NCBI RefSeq assembly: GCF_900103665.1
Contig: NZ_FNGY01000005.1
Coordinates: 466,641-530,640, forward strand
Reading direction: 5' to 3'
Origin: Pedobacter steynii
Lineage (GTDB): Bacteria; Bacteroidota; Bacteroidia; Sphingobacteriales; Sphingobacteriaceae
DNA length: 64,000 nucleotides
Positions 1 through 8,987 of the stretch are shown in pieces. A program made the translations under genes and the position numbers. Positions within the stretch are counted from its first letter, which is position 1, and the number at the start of each line of letters is the position of its first letter. The notes beneath the pieces were generated by a model that was not told the DNA's origin, did no database searches, and saw nothing but the letters and a program-made list of their open reading frames with translations.

Positions 1-34
1 ATTTACAATTGCCATCTGTTACGGTGAATAAGGG

Positions 35-769
35 TTATAATTTTTTAGTACGGAGCACGAAGTTTGATCCAAGATATACTCTTCTTACCATTTCATTGGC
101 CGCAAGTACTTCAGGAGTGCCTGATTCTAATATTTTACCTTCAAACAGCAGATAAGCCCTGTCCGTGATGGAAAGTGTCTCCTGCACGTTATGGTCGGTA
201 ATTAAGATCCCTATGTTTTTTTGTTTTAGTTTAGCTACAATCGTCTGGATCTCTTCCACAGCAATGGGATCGACCCCGGCAAAAGGCTCATCGAGTAATA
301 TGAAATTCGGGCTTGCCGCCAAAGCTCTTGCAATTTCTGTTCTCCGGCGTTCCCCTCCTGAAAGCAGGTCTCCGCGGTTTTTACGTACTTTATGTAAACT
401 GAATTCGTTGATGAGCTCTTCCAGTTTCTCATGACGCTCTTCCCGGCTCATTTTTGTCATCTCCAGGATGGCCATAATGTTATCTTCAACGGATAGTTTT
501 CGGAATACAGAGGCTTCCTGTGCCAGGTAACCAATTCCTTTCTGTGCCCTTTTGTACATGGCATCAGCTGTGATGTCCTCATCATCTAAAAAAATAGTGC
601 CTTCATTAGGTTTGATCAAGCCGACAATCATATAGAATGAAGTCGTTTTTCCCGCTCCGTTAGGTCCAAGTAAACCTACAATTTCCCCTTGGCTCACAGA
701 AAATGAAACGTCATTTACGACGGTTCTCTGCTTGTATTTTTTGATTAGATTCTCAGCTCTTAATATCAT
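35..769 (-). CDS. lptB: LPS export ABC transporter ATP-binding protein LptB
   Basis: ATPase of the LptB2FGC transporter that pulls lipopolysaccharide out of the inner membrane; cytoplasmic. All ABC motifs are visible: Walker A GPNGAGKTT (about residues 35-43), Q-loop Gln84, signature LSGGE (136-140), Walker B FILLDEP (156-162) and switch His193. The 244 residues match the family, and the start MILRAENLIKKYKQ and the sequence LSGGERRRTEIARALA are typical of LptB. Its ATG directly follows the TAA of recJ, so the two are probably co-transcribed and translationally coupled. LptFG are not in the window. Assignment as LptB rather than another ABC ATPase rests on sequence resemblance. Confidence 0.93.
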   Translation of the reverse strand: MILRAENLIKKYKQRTVVNDVSFSVSQGEIVGLLGPNGAGKTTSFYMIVGLIKPNEGTIFLDDEDITADAMYKRAQKGIGYLAQEASVFRKLSVEDNIMAILEMTKMSREERHEKLEELINEFSLHKVRKNRGDLLSGGERRRTEIARALAASPNFILLDEPFAGVDPIAVEEIQTIVAKLKQKNIGILITDHNVQETLSITDRAYLLFEGKILESGTPEVLAANEMVRRVYLGSNFVLRTKKL

Positions 770-2467
770 TTATATCTTAATCCCTTTAATATTCAACTGC
801 AAACGTCTCTGTTCCTTCCAGATATTTTCTTCTATTGTATAACAAATAGAAAAAGGCTGGTTTGGTTGTAAGAGCGTTTCAAACTCTGCCAGGCCAAATC
901 CAATGCTTTCAAAAATAGCTGAATTTTGTTGTTTTACATTTAATTTTAAATGTTTTGTCGCCACAACATAAGGCTTTGCCACCAGACTTACCCCATGTGT
1001 TACAAAAATAGGTGCCGGATTATGTGGTCCAAAAGGGGCCATTTGTGAGATGATGCGTTGAAATTTGCCATCAATCTGTGAGAATTCAATCTCTGTATCT
1101 ATCTTTATTTCAGGGCACAGCAGGTCGTCAGTAATGCTGGAAGCAACAATGTTTTCAAATCTCTCCGAAAAAGCATCGATATTTTCCGGCATCATGGTCA
1201 GTCCGGCTGCAAATTTATGTCCGCCAAACTGTACAAGCAGGTCTTCGCAACCCAATAACGCTTCATAAAGGTCAAAGCCTGCTACGGAGCGTGCGGAACC
1301 AGTCAGTAATCCATTGGATTTTGTCAGCACAATCGTTGGCCGGTAATATTTTTCGGTCAGACGGGAAGCAACAATACCAATCACCCCTTTATTCCAGCTT
1401 TCATGGTAAACTACGGTCGTCTTTTTATGGATCAGGATTTCGCAATCCGCGATCAAAGCCAGTGCTTCTGCGGTAATGTTCTGGTCGGACGTTTTACGCT
1501 CTGTATTTTGCTGGTTGATAAATTCACTTTGCGACAATGCAATGCTGTCTTCTGCGCACAATAACATTTTTACTGCTTCATTGGCATGGTCCATCCGGCC
1601 GGCGGCATTGATTCTTGGAGCTAGTACAAAAACTACATCGGTCAGGGTATAATCTTTATTTCTTCCTGAAATGTCCATCAGTGCCTTCAGGCCCATAGAT
1701 GGATTATGGTTTAATTTAATCAGTCCATGGTAGGCTAATATTCTGTTTTCATCTTCTACCGGAACAATATCTGCGGCAATACTCACCATGACAAGGTCGA
1801 GGTATTGCTCATATCTTTCTGCCGGAAGTCCATGTGTAATACAATAGGCCTGGGCCAGCTTAAATCCAATCCCGCAACCTGCCAGTTCTTTAAAAGGGTA
1901 GGGGCAGTCGTTTCGTTTTGGATCCAGTAATGCCGCTGCTGCAGGCAGCTCATCTCCCGGAAGGTGGTGGTCACAGATGATGAAATCTATACCCAGCGTA
2001 TTGGCATAAGCGACTTTATCTACTGATTTTATCCCGCAATCCAGCGCGATAATGAGACTTTGTCCATTTTTGTAGGCATAATCAATTCCTTGTGTGGATA
2101 TGCCGTATCCTTCCTTATGCCGGTCGGGAATATAATATTCAATATTTTCGGTAAACTGGCTAAAGAAGCTATAGGCCAGGGCTACTGAGGTGGTTCCATC
2201 CACGTCATAGTCCCCATAAACCAATATCTTTTCGTGGTTACTCAGGGCCAGGTCAATTCTTGTAATCGCTTTATCCATGTCCTTCATTAGAAAAGGATCA
2301 TGTAATTGCGCCATTTGTGGCCTGAAAAAATCCTTTGCTTCTTCAAAGGTAGAAATGTCCCTTTGTACTAATATCTGTGCTAAACTGTGGTCTATATTTA
2401 GTTGTTGTGCAAGCAAATCTGTTGTTTCTTTATTCCCCTGTACAGCTTGCACCCATCTTTTTTCCAT
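770..2467 (-). CDS. recJ: single-stranded-DNA-specific exonuclease RecJ
   Basis: 5'-3' single-strand DNA exonuclease of recombination and mismatch repair, acting on DNA in the cytoplasm. DHH-superfamily motifs are seen: YGDYDVDG (about residues 84-91), the DHH motif (166-168, IICDHHLPGD), and the DHHA1-type GSARS and GGHKFAAG motifs in the C-terminal half. The 565 residues are the normal length. The ATG at 2467 begins MEKRWVQAV, a usual RecJ start. It is followed with no gap by lptB. The 5' leader holds two exact copies of an 11-bp unit (2471-2492). Confidence 0.95.
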   Translation of the reverse strand: MEKRWVQAVQGNKETTDLLAQQLNIDHSLAQILVQRDISTFEEAKDFFRPQMAQLHDPFLMKDMDKAITRIDLALSNHEKILVYGDYDVDGTTSVALAYSFFSQFTENIEYYIPDRHKEGYGISTQGIDYAYKNGQSLIIALDCGIKSVDKVAYANTLGIDFIICDHHLPGDELPAAAALLDPKRNDCPYPFKELAGCGIGFKLAQAYCITHGLPAERYEQYLDLVMVSIAADIVPVEDENRILAYHGLIKLNHNPSMGLKALMDISGRNKDYTLTDVVFVLAPRINAAGRMDHANEAVKMLLCAEDSIALSQSEFINQQNTERKTSDQNITAEALALIADCEILIHKKTTVVYHESWNKGVIGIVASRLTEKYYRPTIVLTKSNGLLTGSARSVAGFDLYEALLGCEDLLVQFGGHKFAAGLTMMPENIDAFSERFENIVASSITDDLLCPEIKIDTEIEFSQIDGKFQRIISQMAPFGPHNPAPIFVTHGVSLVAKPYVVATKHLKLNVKQQNSAIFESIGFGLAEFETLLQPNQPFSICYTIEENIWKEQRRLQLNIKGIKI

Positions 2468-2607
2468 TAGTTTTTATTGTCTTTTTATTGTCGGATAACT
2501 GGTTATTCTTCGTCGCCTCCCCGAACGCACAGGCGCTCTTGTGCTGTTATGACGCTCCGATGAACCTCTTGCTTGTGTTTTTAAGCCATAAGTTCCCCGA
2601 GGTTCCA

Positions 2608-2615
2608 TATCTTTG
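2608..2615 (+). promoter_or_regulatory. -7 box TATCTTTG of the MBL-fold gene
   Basis: Matches the Bacteroidota -7 consensus TAnnTTTG. No good -33 TTG lies 19-21 bp upstream. The TTG in this box is also the longest possible start of the downstream frame, which argues that the real start lies further in. Transcription would begin about 5-7 bases downstream. Confidence 0.5.
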
Positions 2616-2669
2616 CAACGAATCGTAAATATATCATTAAATTATTTCTTCTTACTAATAACTACGCCA

Positions 2670-3434
2670 TTGCAAGTTTTCACTTTATATGAAGGATCTT
2701 ATTCCGTAGATGCGACTAAAAAATTCCTTCCTTTTAATCCGGAAACGGATCACCCAAAAGACCGTCCTGCATCCTTGTTTATTCATGTTCAGCCTTTCCT
2801 GGTGAAACTGGAGAATGACCTGATCTTGTTTGATACCGGTTTGGGCTATAGCAATGAAAAAGGGCAGTTGATTTTGCATGAAAACATCAGAAAAGCGGGA
2901 TTTAAGCCTGAAGAGGTAACGATGGTGCTGATGTCTCATTTACATTTTGACCATTCCGGAGGAATGATTCATCAGGTTGGAGACAAAGTAGAACTGAGTT
3001 TTCCTGATGCCGTATATGTGATTCAGCGTGGAGAGTGGGAAAATGCATTCACCAATACTTCTTCTTCCTATAAAACCGAGATCTTCGATTTCCTACAGCG
3101 GAATGCGCAATTGAATTTCATTGAAGGCTCCGGACAACTGACGCCGGAGATCAGCTACGAGCTTACCGGAGCTCATTGTCCTTTTCACCAGGTTTTCCTG
3201 TTGGATGATGGAACGGATAAAGTATTCTTTGGAGGTGATGTACTGCCGGAACCTGAAGAATTACTGAGAAAGTTTATTGCCAAGTATGATTTTGATGGCA
3301 GAAAAGCAATGGAACTCCGCGAAGAGTTTGGGCAGAAGGCGGCAGCTGAGCACTGGAACTGCCTGTTTTATCATGGCAAGTCAAGAGCCACAGGTTTTGT
3401 TACTTTGAATGAGGGACAGTTTAAAATCCATTAG
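2670..3434 (+). CDS. MBL-fold metallo-hydrolase
   Basis: Predicted cytoplasmic zinc hydrolase of the metallo-beta-lactamase fold; the substrate cannot be told. The signature SHLHFDH (about residues 89-95) gives the HxHxDH metal site, and later histidines and aspartates (GAHCPFH, FFGGDV) fit the remaining ligands. I chose the TTG at 2670 (product MQVFTLYEGSYS, 254 residues). The frame opens further up at a TTG at 2613, but that TTG is part of the -7 box and would add a non-conserved hydrophobic stretch. The 3' end overlaps the convergent receiver gene by 14 bases. Confidence 0.82.
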   Translation: MQVFTLYEGSYSVDATKKFLPFNPETDHPKDRPASLFIHVQPFLVKLENDLILFDTGLGYSNEKGQLILHENIRKAGFKPEEVTMVLMSHLHFDHSGGMIHQVGDKVELSFPDAVYVIQRGEWENAFTNTSSSYKTEIFDFLQRNAQLNFIEGSGQLTPEISYELTGAHCPFHQVFLLDDGTDKVFFGGDVLPEPEELLRKFIAKYDFDGRKAMELREEFGQKAAAEHWNCLFYHGKSRATGFVTLNEGQFKIH

Positions 3435-3837
3435 TCTGCTGTTCTACCAGTTTCAGCAGTTCGGTGAGTCTTTCTATGGATAATGGTTTGGAGATAAATC
3501 CCTTGACCATCGTATAGGTTTTTGCCTTTTCAATGTCATTCTCGTATACGGAAGAGGACAGCATATACATGTCTACTTTTTGAGGTACACCTAATTTTTC
3601 GTAGGCTTCCAGAAACTCCCATCCATTTAAAACGGGCATATTAATGTCGATCAGGATGAGCTGTGGAAGGGCTTCCGCGGAACTGAGTACCCCGGCAAGG
3701 TAGTCAATGGCCATTTGACCATTTGTTTTGGAGATCATTTCTACATTGTACCCCGTTTTTTCTACTATTTTTTTTATGATGAAGATATTGATGTCGTCAT
3801 CATCAATTACAAGTAGCTTAATTTTCGAGGTCATCAT
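3421..3837 (-). CDS. single-domain response regulator (receiver)
   Basis: Stand-alone CheY-like receiver of about 138 residues with no output domain, so it probably acts by phosphotransfer or protein contact in the cytoplasm. Seen: the acidic cluster VIDDDDIN, the phospho-acceptor Asp in LILIDINMP (about residue 64), the Ser of MLSSS, and the conserved Lys in FISKPLS. Receivers like this are common near hybrid kinases in Bacteroidota, but no kinase gene lies next to it. Two ATGs occur in tandem (3837 and 3834); an upstream TTG would add only three residues. Its end overlaps the MBL gene convergently. Confidence 0.85.
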   Translation of the reverse strand: MMTSKIKLLVIDDDDINIFIIKKIVEKTGYNVEMISKTNGQMAIDYLAGVLSSAEALPQLILIDINMPVLNGWEFLEAYEKLGVPQKVDMYMLSSSVYENDIEKAKTYTMVKGFISKPLSIERLTELLKLVEQQTNGF

Positions 3838-3925
3838 AGAGGTCAAAACGTAACGGTAAAATTCTTGTGTAACTATAAAGTTATAAAATATGTGTAAATG
3901 GCGGAAGTGATATCTATTATGTTAC

Positions 3926-3959
3926 AAAAAAAAGGCCATTATACAATAATGGCCTTTTT
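3926..3959 (-). terminator. terminator of the YceI gene
   Basis: Perfect 9-bp stem GGCCATTAT/ATAATGGCC with a 3-base loop, flanked by A and T runs so it could work both ways. It lies 20 bases past the YceI stop on the minus strand and in front of the receiver gene. Confidence 0.85.
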
Positions 3960-3978
3960 ATAAATAAAATTAGACGAA

Positions 3979-4569
3979 TTATTTTTTAGCCACTAGTTTA
4001 ATAGCCAGTTCAAATTCATCATTTATCATCTTGTCGCCTACATCAGGGAAGATGCTTTTAGATTTGTATTTAATCCCGTATTTAGTCCTGTCAACGCTTA
4101 CTTTGTCTGCTGAAGCAGTCACAGAGCCATCTGCATTCCATGCTAAGGTAGCAGGGAAAGTGATAGAATTTGTAATTCCTTTGATGGTTAGATCACCGGT
4201 TACATTTACTGTGTTTCCATTTCCTGCAACTTTTTTAATGGTGAATGTTGAGGAAGCAAATTTATCAGTTCCAAAAAAATCGTCTGCTTTTAAGTGCTTT
4301 TCTAAATTTGCGCTTTTGTCAGCATCCTTAATAGTGGTCATGTCAATCACGAAATTTCCACCAGCTAATTTTTTTCCATTGAAGGACAATGAACCAGATT
4401 GAAGGTCAATCGTACCATTATGGCTACCTGTTAGTTTTTTACCTACCCATGTGATGGATGATTTTGATGCATCAACTTTGTATGTATCTGCTTTAAATAC
4501 CGGGGCTATGAAAGCCGATGAGGCAATTACTACAACTAGTAAGGCCAGGGAAGTTAATTTTAATTTCAT
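3979..4569 (-). CDS. YceI family periplasmic protein
   Basis: Exported lipocalin-like protein; members of the YceI family bind isoprenoid or other lipid-like ligands, but the role here is unknown. An N-terminal signal peptide (MKLKLTSLALLVVVIASSAF) precedes the YceI domain, which begins YKVDASKSSITWVGKK and ends with the typical FELAIKL strand. Conserved stretches include LTIKGITNSITFP and DRTKYGIKY. The 196 residues are normal. It is a single-gene unit with its own terminator. Confidence 0.9.
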   Translation of the reverse strand: MKLKLTSLALLVVVIASSAFIAPVFKADTYKVDASKSSITWVGKKLTGSHNGTIDLQSGSLSFNGKKLAGGNFVIDMTTIKDADKSANLEKHLKADDFFGTDKFASSTFTIKKVAGNGNTVNVTGDLTIKGITNSITFPATLAWNADGSVTASADKVSVDRTKYGIKYKSKSIFPDVGDKMINDEFELAIKLVAKK

Positions 4570-4601
4570 GTTTAATGGTTTGTGTTTTTTTATGCTTTGG
4601 T

Positions 4602-4655
4602 CAGTTTAGACCTTTTAATATATTCAGATGATAAATATATTAAAAGGTTTAACTG
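4602..4655 (-). terminator. long AT-rich hairpin after gcvP
   Basis: A perfect 15-bp inverted repeat (4610-4624 with 4634-4648, 9-base loop) is extended by a further 5-bp pairing (4602-4606 with 4651-4655). It starts 12 bases past the gcvP stop. It has no T run after the stem, so it may act as a transcript stabiliser or weak terminator, or as an operator for the YceI gene. Confidence 0.45.
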
Positions 4656-4666
4656 ATTCCATTATT

Positions 4667-7546
4667 TTAAACAGTTTCTTCTTCCATATAACTTTCAATC
4701 GGAGGACAAGCACAAACCAGTGACCTGTCGCCGAATGAATCATTAACCCTACCTACTGAAGGCCAGAATTTGTAGGCCGCAACATAAGGAAGCGGGAATG
4801 CCGCAGTTTGTCTGCTATAGCCATGGTTCCATTCATCACCTGTCACAACCGTAGCCGTGTGTGGTGCATTTTTCAATGGGTTATCTGTTTTGTCTGAATC
4901 TCCGTTCTCTACTGCCGTTACTTCTTTTCTGATGGCAATTAAAGCATCACAGAACCTGTCTAACTCATGTTTAGGCTCACTTTCTGTAGGCTCCACCATT
5001 AGCGTTCCTGCTACCGGGAAAGATACTGTAGGTGCATGGAAACCATAATCCATTAAACGTTTTGCGATGTCTACCACTTCGATTCCGAAGTTTTTGAAAG
5101 CTCTGCAATCCAGGATCATCTCGTGTGCACAACGTCCGTTAGCACCTGAATACAATACCGGATAATGTTGCTCTAAACGCGCTTTCATATAGTTGGCGTT
5201 AAGAATCGCATGTTTTGTTGCACTGGTTAAACCTTCGCCACCCATCATTGCGATATAGGCATGAGAGATCACTAAGATCGATGCTGAACCCCATGGAGCA
5301 GAAGAAACTGCGTGAATAGACTTTTCTTTGCTGATGTCTACTACTGCGTGAGCTGGTAAGTAAGGAACCAGGTGTTTAGCCACACCGATCGGCCCCATAC
5401 CTGGACCACCACCACCGTGAGGAATGCAGAATGTTTTGTGTAAGTTAAGGTGACAAACGTCAGCACCGATATTTCCCGGGCTGGTTAATCCTACCTGAGC
5501 ATTCATATTGGCACCATCCATATATACTTGTCCGCCATTTTCATGGATGATGTTACAGATGTCGATAATGCTTTCTTCAAACACGCCATGTGTAGACGGA
5601 TACGTTACCATTAAGCAGGAAAGGTTTTCTTTGTTCTCTTCTGCTTTGGCTCTTAAATCATCTACATCAATATTTCCGTTTTCAAGAGATTTTACGATGA
5701 TGATTTTCATTCCTGCCATTGCTGCAGATGCAGGGTTGGTTCCGTGTGCGGAAGAAGGAATTAAAGCAATGTTGCGGTGATGATCACCACGATCCTGATG
5801 GTAAGCTCTGATCACCATTAAACCTGCATATTCACCCTGAGCACCAGCATTTGGCTGTAAACTCATTGCTGCAAATCCAGTGATTTCACTCAACCATTTG
5901 TCAAGCTCGTTAAATATGGTATAGTAACCTGCAACCTGATCAGCAGGTGCAAATGGATGGATTCTTCCGAATTCCGGCCAGGTTACAGGGATCATTTCAG
6001 TCGTTGCGTTTAGTTTCATCGTACATGAACCTAAGGCAATCATCGAATGACAAAGAGAAAGATCTTTTGCTTCCAGTGATTTAATGTAACGCAACATTTC
6101 ATGTTCTGAATGGTGTGCATTAAATACCGGATGGCCTAAGTAAGCAGAAGTACGTTGAAGTGATGTAGGAATAACCGTTGCTACAATTTCATCAGCCAGT
6201 TCTACTGCATCAGCAGCGATGCCTTTTACTTTAGCGAAGATCTTCACTAACAACTGAACATCTTCAATAGCAGTAGTTTCATCTAAAGCGATGGTCACTA
6301 CACTTCCTTTGTAGTTCAGGTTGATTTCATTGTCGATACATTCTCTGTGGATCGAGTCTACTAAATTACCAAGATCTAACTGGATGGTATCGAAGTAAAC
6401 TTTATTCAATTGCGTATAACCTGCTTTTTCTAAAGATTCAGCCAAAGTAACTGCCAATCCATGTGTACGCTCAGCGATTAGTTTTAATCCTTTAGGGCCA
6501 TGGTATACCGCATAGAAACCAGCCATAATCGCTAGTAAAGCCTGTGCAGTACAGATGTTTGAAGTCGCTTTATCTCTACGGATATGTTGTTCCCTGGTTT
6601 GAAGGGCCATACGTAAAGCATAATTGTTATTGCTGTCAATCGTTACCCCGATGATACGTCCCGGAATGGAACGTTTGTACTCATCTTTAGTCGCGAAATA
6701 AGCAGCATGAGGACCACCAAAGCCCATTGGTACACCGAAACGTTGCGTAGTACCTACTACAATGTCAGCGCCCCATTCTCCCGGAGGAGTCAATAAAGTT
6801 AAGCTCAAAAGATCTGCAACAACCGTAACTTTTACATTCAGTGTGTGTGCGTTTTGTGCGAAAGCAGTATAATCAAATACTTCACCGTTACCGGCTGGGT
6901 ATTGGATGATCGCGCCAAAGAACTCCTCATTAAGGGTTGTGGTTTGGTGATCACCTATAACTAACTCGATACCAAATGGATTGGCACGGGTTTTTAAAAT
7001 GTCAATAGTTTGTGGGAAAAGCAATTCAGATACAAAGAATTTCTTTGCAGCCTGATTTTTGCGCAAGCTGAACTGCATGAACATGGCTTCAGCCGCAGCA
7101 GTACCTTCATCCAATAAAGACGCATTTGCAATTTCCATACCGGTAAGGTCAATTACTAAGGTCTGGAAGTTTAACAACGCCTGTAAACGGCCCTGAGCAA
7201 TCTCTGCCTGATAAGGCGTGTACTGAGTATACCATCCCGGGTTTTCCATTACGTTACGTAAGATTACACCTGGAGTAGTGGTATCATAATATCCCTGACC
7301 GATATAAGATTTGAAAACCTTGTTTAAAGAAGCCGTTTGTTTTAAACTGCTCAGGTAATCCTTTTCAGATTTCGCCTGTGGCAGGTTTAATGGCTGTTTC
7401 AAACGGATCGTTTGAGGAACGGTTTGTTCTATTAATTCGTCAACTGAACCTAGTCCCAGTGTGTGCAACATGGCATCGACATCGGCTGTGTTAGGGGCAA
7501 TGTGACGATCTTTAAAGTCTTCTTTGTAATGAATATTTAAGCTCAT
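4667..7546 (-). CDS. gcvP: aminomethyl-transferring glycine dehydrogenase (P protein)
   Basis: PLP-dependent P protein of the glycine cleavage system. It decarboxylates glycine and passes the aminomethyl group to the H protein in the cytoplasm. This is the fused single-chain form (959 residues), with two homologous halves. The PLP lysine lies in NLHKTFCIPHGGGGPG, followed by MGPIGV, and the N-terminus has the typical RHIAP. I chose the ATG at 7546 (MSLNIHYKEDF); the longer frame begins at a TTG inside the -7 box. The gcvT and gcvH genes are not adjacent. A glycine riboswitch is not expected because the leader is only about 20 bases. Confidence 0.97.
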   Translation of the reverse strand: MSLNIHYKEDFKDRHIAPNTADVDAMLHTLGLGSVDELIEQTVPQTIRLKQPLNLPQAKSEKDYLSSLKQTASLNKVFKSYIGQGYYDTTTPGVILRNVMENPGWYTQYTPYQAEIAQGRLQALLNFQTLVIDLTGMEIANASLLDEGTAAAEAMFMQFSLRKNQAAKKFFVSELLFPQTIDILKTRANPFGIELVIGDHQTTTLNEEFFGAIIQYPAGNGEVFDYTAFAQNAHTLNVKVTVVADLLSLTLLTPPGEWGADIVVGTTQRFGVPMGFGGPHAAYFATKDEYKRSIPGRIIGVTIDSNNNYALRMALQTREQHIRRDKATSNICTAQALLAIMAGFYAVYHGPKGLKLIAERTHGLAVTLAESLEKAGYTQLNKVYFDTIQLDLGNLVDSIHRECIDNEINLNYKGSVVTIALDETTAIEDVQLLVKIFAKVKGIAADAVELADEIVATVIPTSLQRTSAYLGHPVFNAHHSEHEMLRYIKSLEAKDLSLCHSMIALGSCTMKLNATTEMIPVTWPEFGRIHPFAPADQVAGYYTIFNELDKWLSEITGFAAMSLQPNAGAQGEYAGLMVIRAYHQDRGDHHRNIALIPSSAHGTNPASAAMAGMKIIIVKSLENGNIDVDDLRAKAEENKENLSCLMVTYPSTHGVFEESIIDICNIIHENGGQVYMDGANMNAQVGLTSPGNIGADVCHLNLHKTFCIPHGGGGPGMGPIGVAKHLVPYLPAHAVVDISKEKSIHAVSSAPWGSASILVISHAYIAMMGGEGLTSATKHAILNANYMKARLEQHYPVLYSGANGRCAHEMILDCRAFKNFGIEVVDIAKRLMDYGFHAPTVSFPVAGTLMVEPTESEPKHELDRFCDALIAIRKEVTAVENGDSDKTDNPLKNAPHTATVVTGDEWNHGYSRQTAAFPLPYVAAYKFWPSVGRVNDSFGDRSLVCACPPIESYMEEETV

Positions 7547-7570
7547 GAAATCTATATATAAAAAGTTCCG

Positions 7571-7578
7571 CAAAGGTA
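7571..7578 (-). promoter_or_regulatory. -7 box TACCTTTG of gcvP
   Basis: Exact TAnnTTTG box, 24 bases from the gcvP ATG, giving a leader of about 20 bases. The -33 region is poor. The terminal TTG mimics a start codon in the gcvP frame. Confidence 0.6.
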
Positions 7579-7622
7579 ATAAAAAATCCCCTTAGCTCTA
7601 AGTGTAAAAGACTTTGATCTAA

Positions 7623-8195
7623 CTAATCCCCGGTCAGTACCCAGCCCTCTTCTTTTTTGAACTTTAATTTATAGGTTTTTGTGATGAAATTGCTTGCCGT
7701 TCCCTTGTCTTTCAGGAAAATAGCAAAGTCATTCTGTTCCTTTTTTAAGGATACCGTGACTCTGGCTACTTTGGAATCACCTTTAATCAGCGTGATGGGT
7801 TTTTCTGGATCCAAAACATAATCTAATACCCGGAGTGTTGCTTTTGAAGCATCCTGTTTCAGTACGTAAGGTTTTGACTTATCTGTTAATGAAACCTGAT
7901 ATATATAGACACTGTCTTTTGATAAGAACTTCTTCTTCTGATCCTGTAAGGTCATTTCTACCAGGCCTTTTCCCTGCAAGCCTTTGTATTTCTCCAACTC
8001 CACCTTATCATTTTTACTTCTGAATTTCATTTCTCCAACATTGATCCGGATGCTTTCAAATTCAGGATTTGCTTTCAGGTGCGCAGTGATGACATCTGTT
8101 GCGGTACCTTCGTCCAGGTTACCGGCACCACCTTTACAGCCGGCGATAAAGAAGAGAAATACAGCAGAGATCGTTAATAAGGTTAAGTTTTTCAT
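7623..8195 (-). CDS. lipoprotein of unknown function
   Basis: I do not recognise a family. The protein has 190 residues with a type II signal peptide ending in the lipobox FIAGC (Cys about residue 19), so it should be anchored in a membrane facing the periplasm. The mature part is lysine-rich with alternating beta-like strands (SVYIYQVSLTDK, ARVTVSLKKEQND) and no enzyme motif. It starts 8 bases after the pdxJ stop and is surely co-transcribed with it. A link to vitamin B6 synthesis is not implied by the sequence. Confidence 0.8.
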   Translation of the reverse strand: MKNLTLLTISAVFLFFIAGCKGGAGNLDEGTATDVITAHLKANPEFESIRINVGEMKFRSKNDKVELEKYKGLQGKGLVEMTLQDQKKKFLSKDSVYIYQVSLTDKSKPYVLKQDASKATLRVLDYVLDPEKPITLIKGDSKVARVTVSLKKEQNDFAIFLKDKGTASNFITKTYKLKFKKEEGWVLTGD

Positions 8196-8203
8196 AAGTA
8201 TAT

Positions 8204-8923
8204 TTAGTCTTTTAGTTGTCTTAAATACATTTGAACGGTATTCTCTAATCCAAGGTATAGTGCATCACTGATTAAGGCATGGCCGATGCTTACTTCCAGT
8301 AATCCCGGAATATTGGCTGCAAAATAGCTCAGGTTCTGAAGGTCCAGGTCATGGCCTGCGTTGATCCCAAGGCCAAGTTTGTTGGCTCTTTCTGCAGCAG
8401 CAACATAGGGAAGAATGGCCTGTTCTTTATTGGTATGGAAATGGCGTGCATAATCTTCGGTATACAGTTCGATGCGGTCTGTCCCACTTTCCGCCGCTGC
8501 GTCGATCATTTCGACTACCGGGTCTACAAATATCGAAACCCTGATTCCGGCAGCCTGGAATAAGGTCGTCATCTCTTTAAGGTATGCTTGATTTTTGATG
8601 GTATCCCAACCATGATTGGAAGTGATTTGCCCTTCTGTATCGGGCACCAAGGTCACCTGTGCTGGTTTATTGGCAAGCACAAGGTCCACAAATTTCTGTT
8701 CCCGGCAATTGCCTTCAATGTTAAATTCTGTGGCAATTACGGCTTTCAGGTCAAACACATCCTGATAACGGATATGTCTTTCATCTGGTCGTGGATGTAC
8801 GGTGATGCCCTCTGCGCCAAAGCGTTCGCAATCTAACGCTACCCTTACCAAATCCGGATTGTTACCCCCGCGACTGTTTCTTAATGTCGCGATTTTATTA
8901 ATGTTTACAGATAATTTTGCCAT
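8204..8923 (-). CDS. pdxJ: pyridoxine 5'-phosphate synthase PdxJ
   Basis: Condenses 3-amino-2-oxopropyl phosphate with 1-deoxyxylulose 5-phosphate to make pyridoxine 5'-phosphate (DXP-dependent B6 pathway, cytoplasm). The 239 residues show PdxJ features: the N-terminal MAKLSVNINKIATLRNSRGG, ITVHPRPDERHI with the catalytic His, NIEGNC with the conserved Glu, and the C-terminal GHALISDALYLGL. It is the first gene of a two-gene unit with the lipoprotein gene and is divergent from the MscS gene. Confidence 0.97.
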   Translation of the reverse strand: MAKLSVNINKIATLRNSRGGNNPDLVRVALDCERFGAEGITVHPRPDERHIRYQDVFDLKAVIATEFNIEGNCREQKFVDLVLANKPAQVTLVPDTEGQITSNHGWDTIKNQAYLKEMTTLFQAAGIRVSIFVDPVVEMIDAAAESGTDRIELYTEDYARHFHTNKEQAILPYVAAAERANKLGLGINAGHDLDLQNLSYFAANIPGLLEVSIGHALISDALYLGLENTVQMYLRQLKD

Positions 8924-8987
8924 GACGTAAAAATAGTGGATTATTTCCTTATTTTGTTGTCAACAATCACGATAATTTCTTACACCA

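Noticed and set aside
7547..7570. glycine riboswitch before gcvP
   Set aside because: The -7 box lies only 24 bases from the ATG, which leaves no room for an aptamer.
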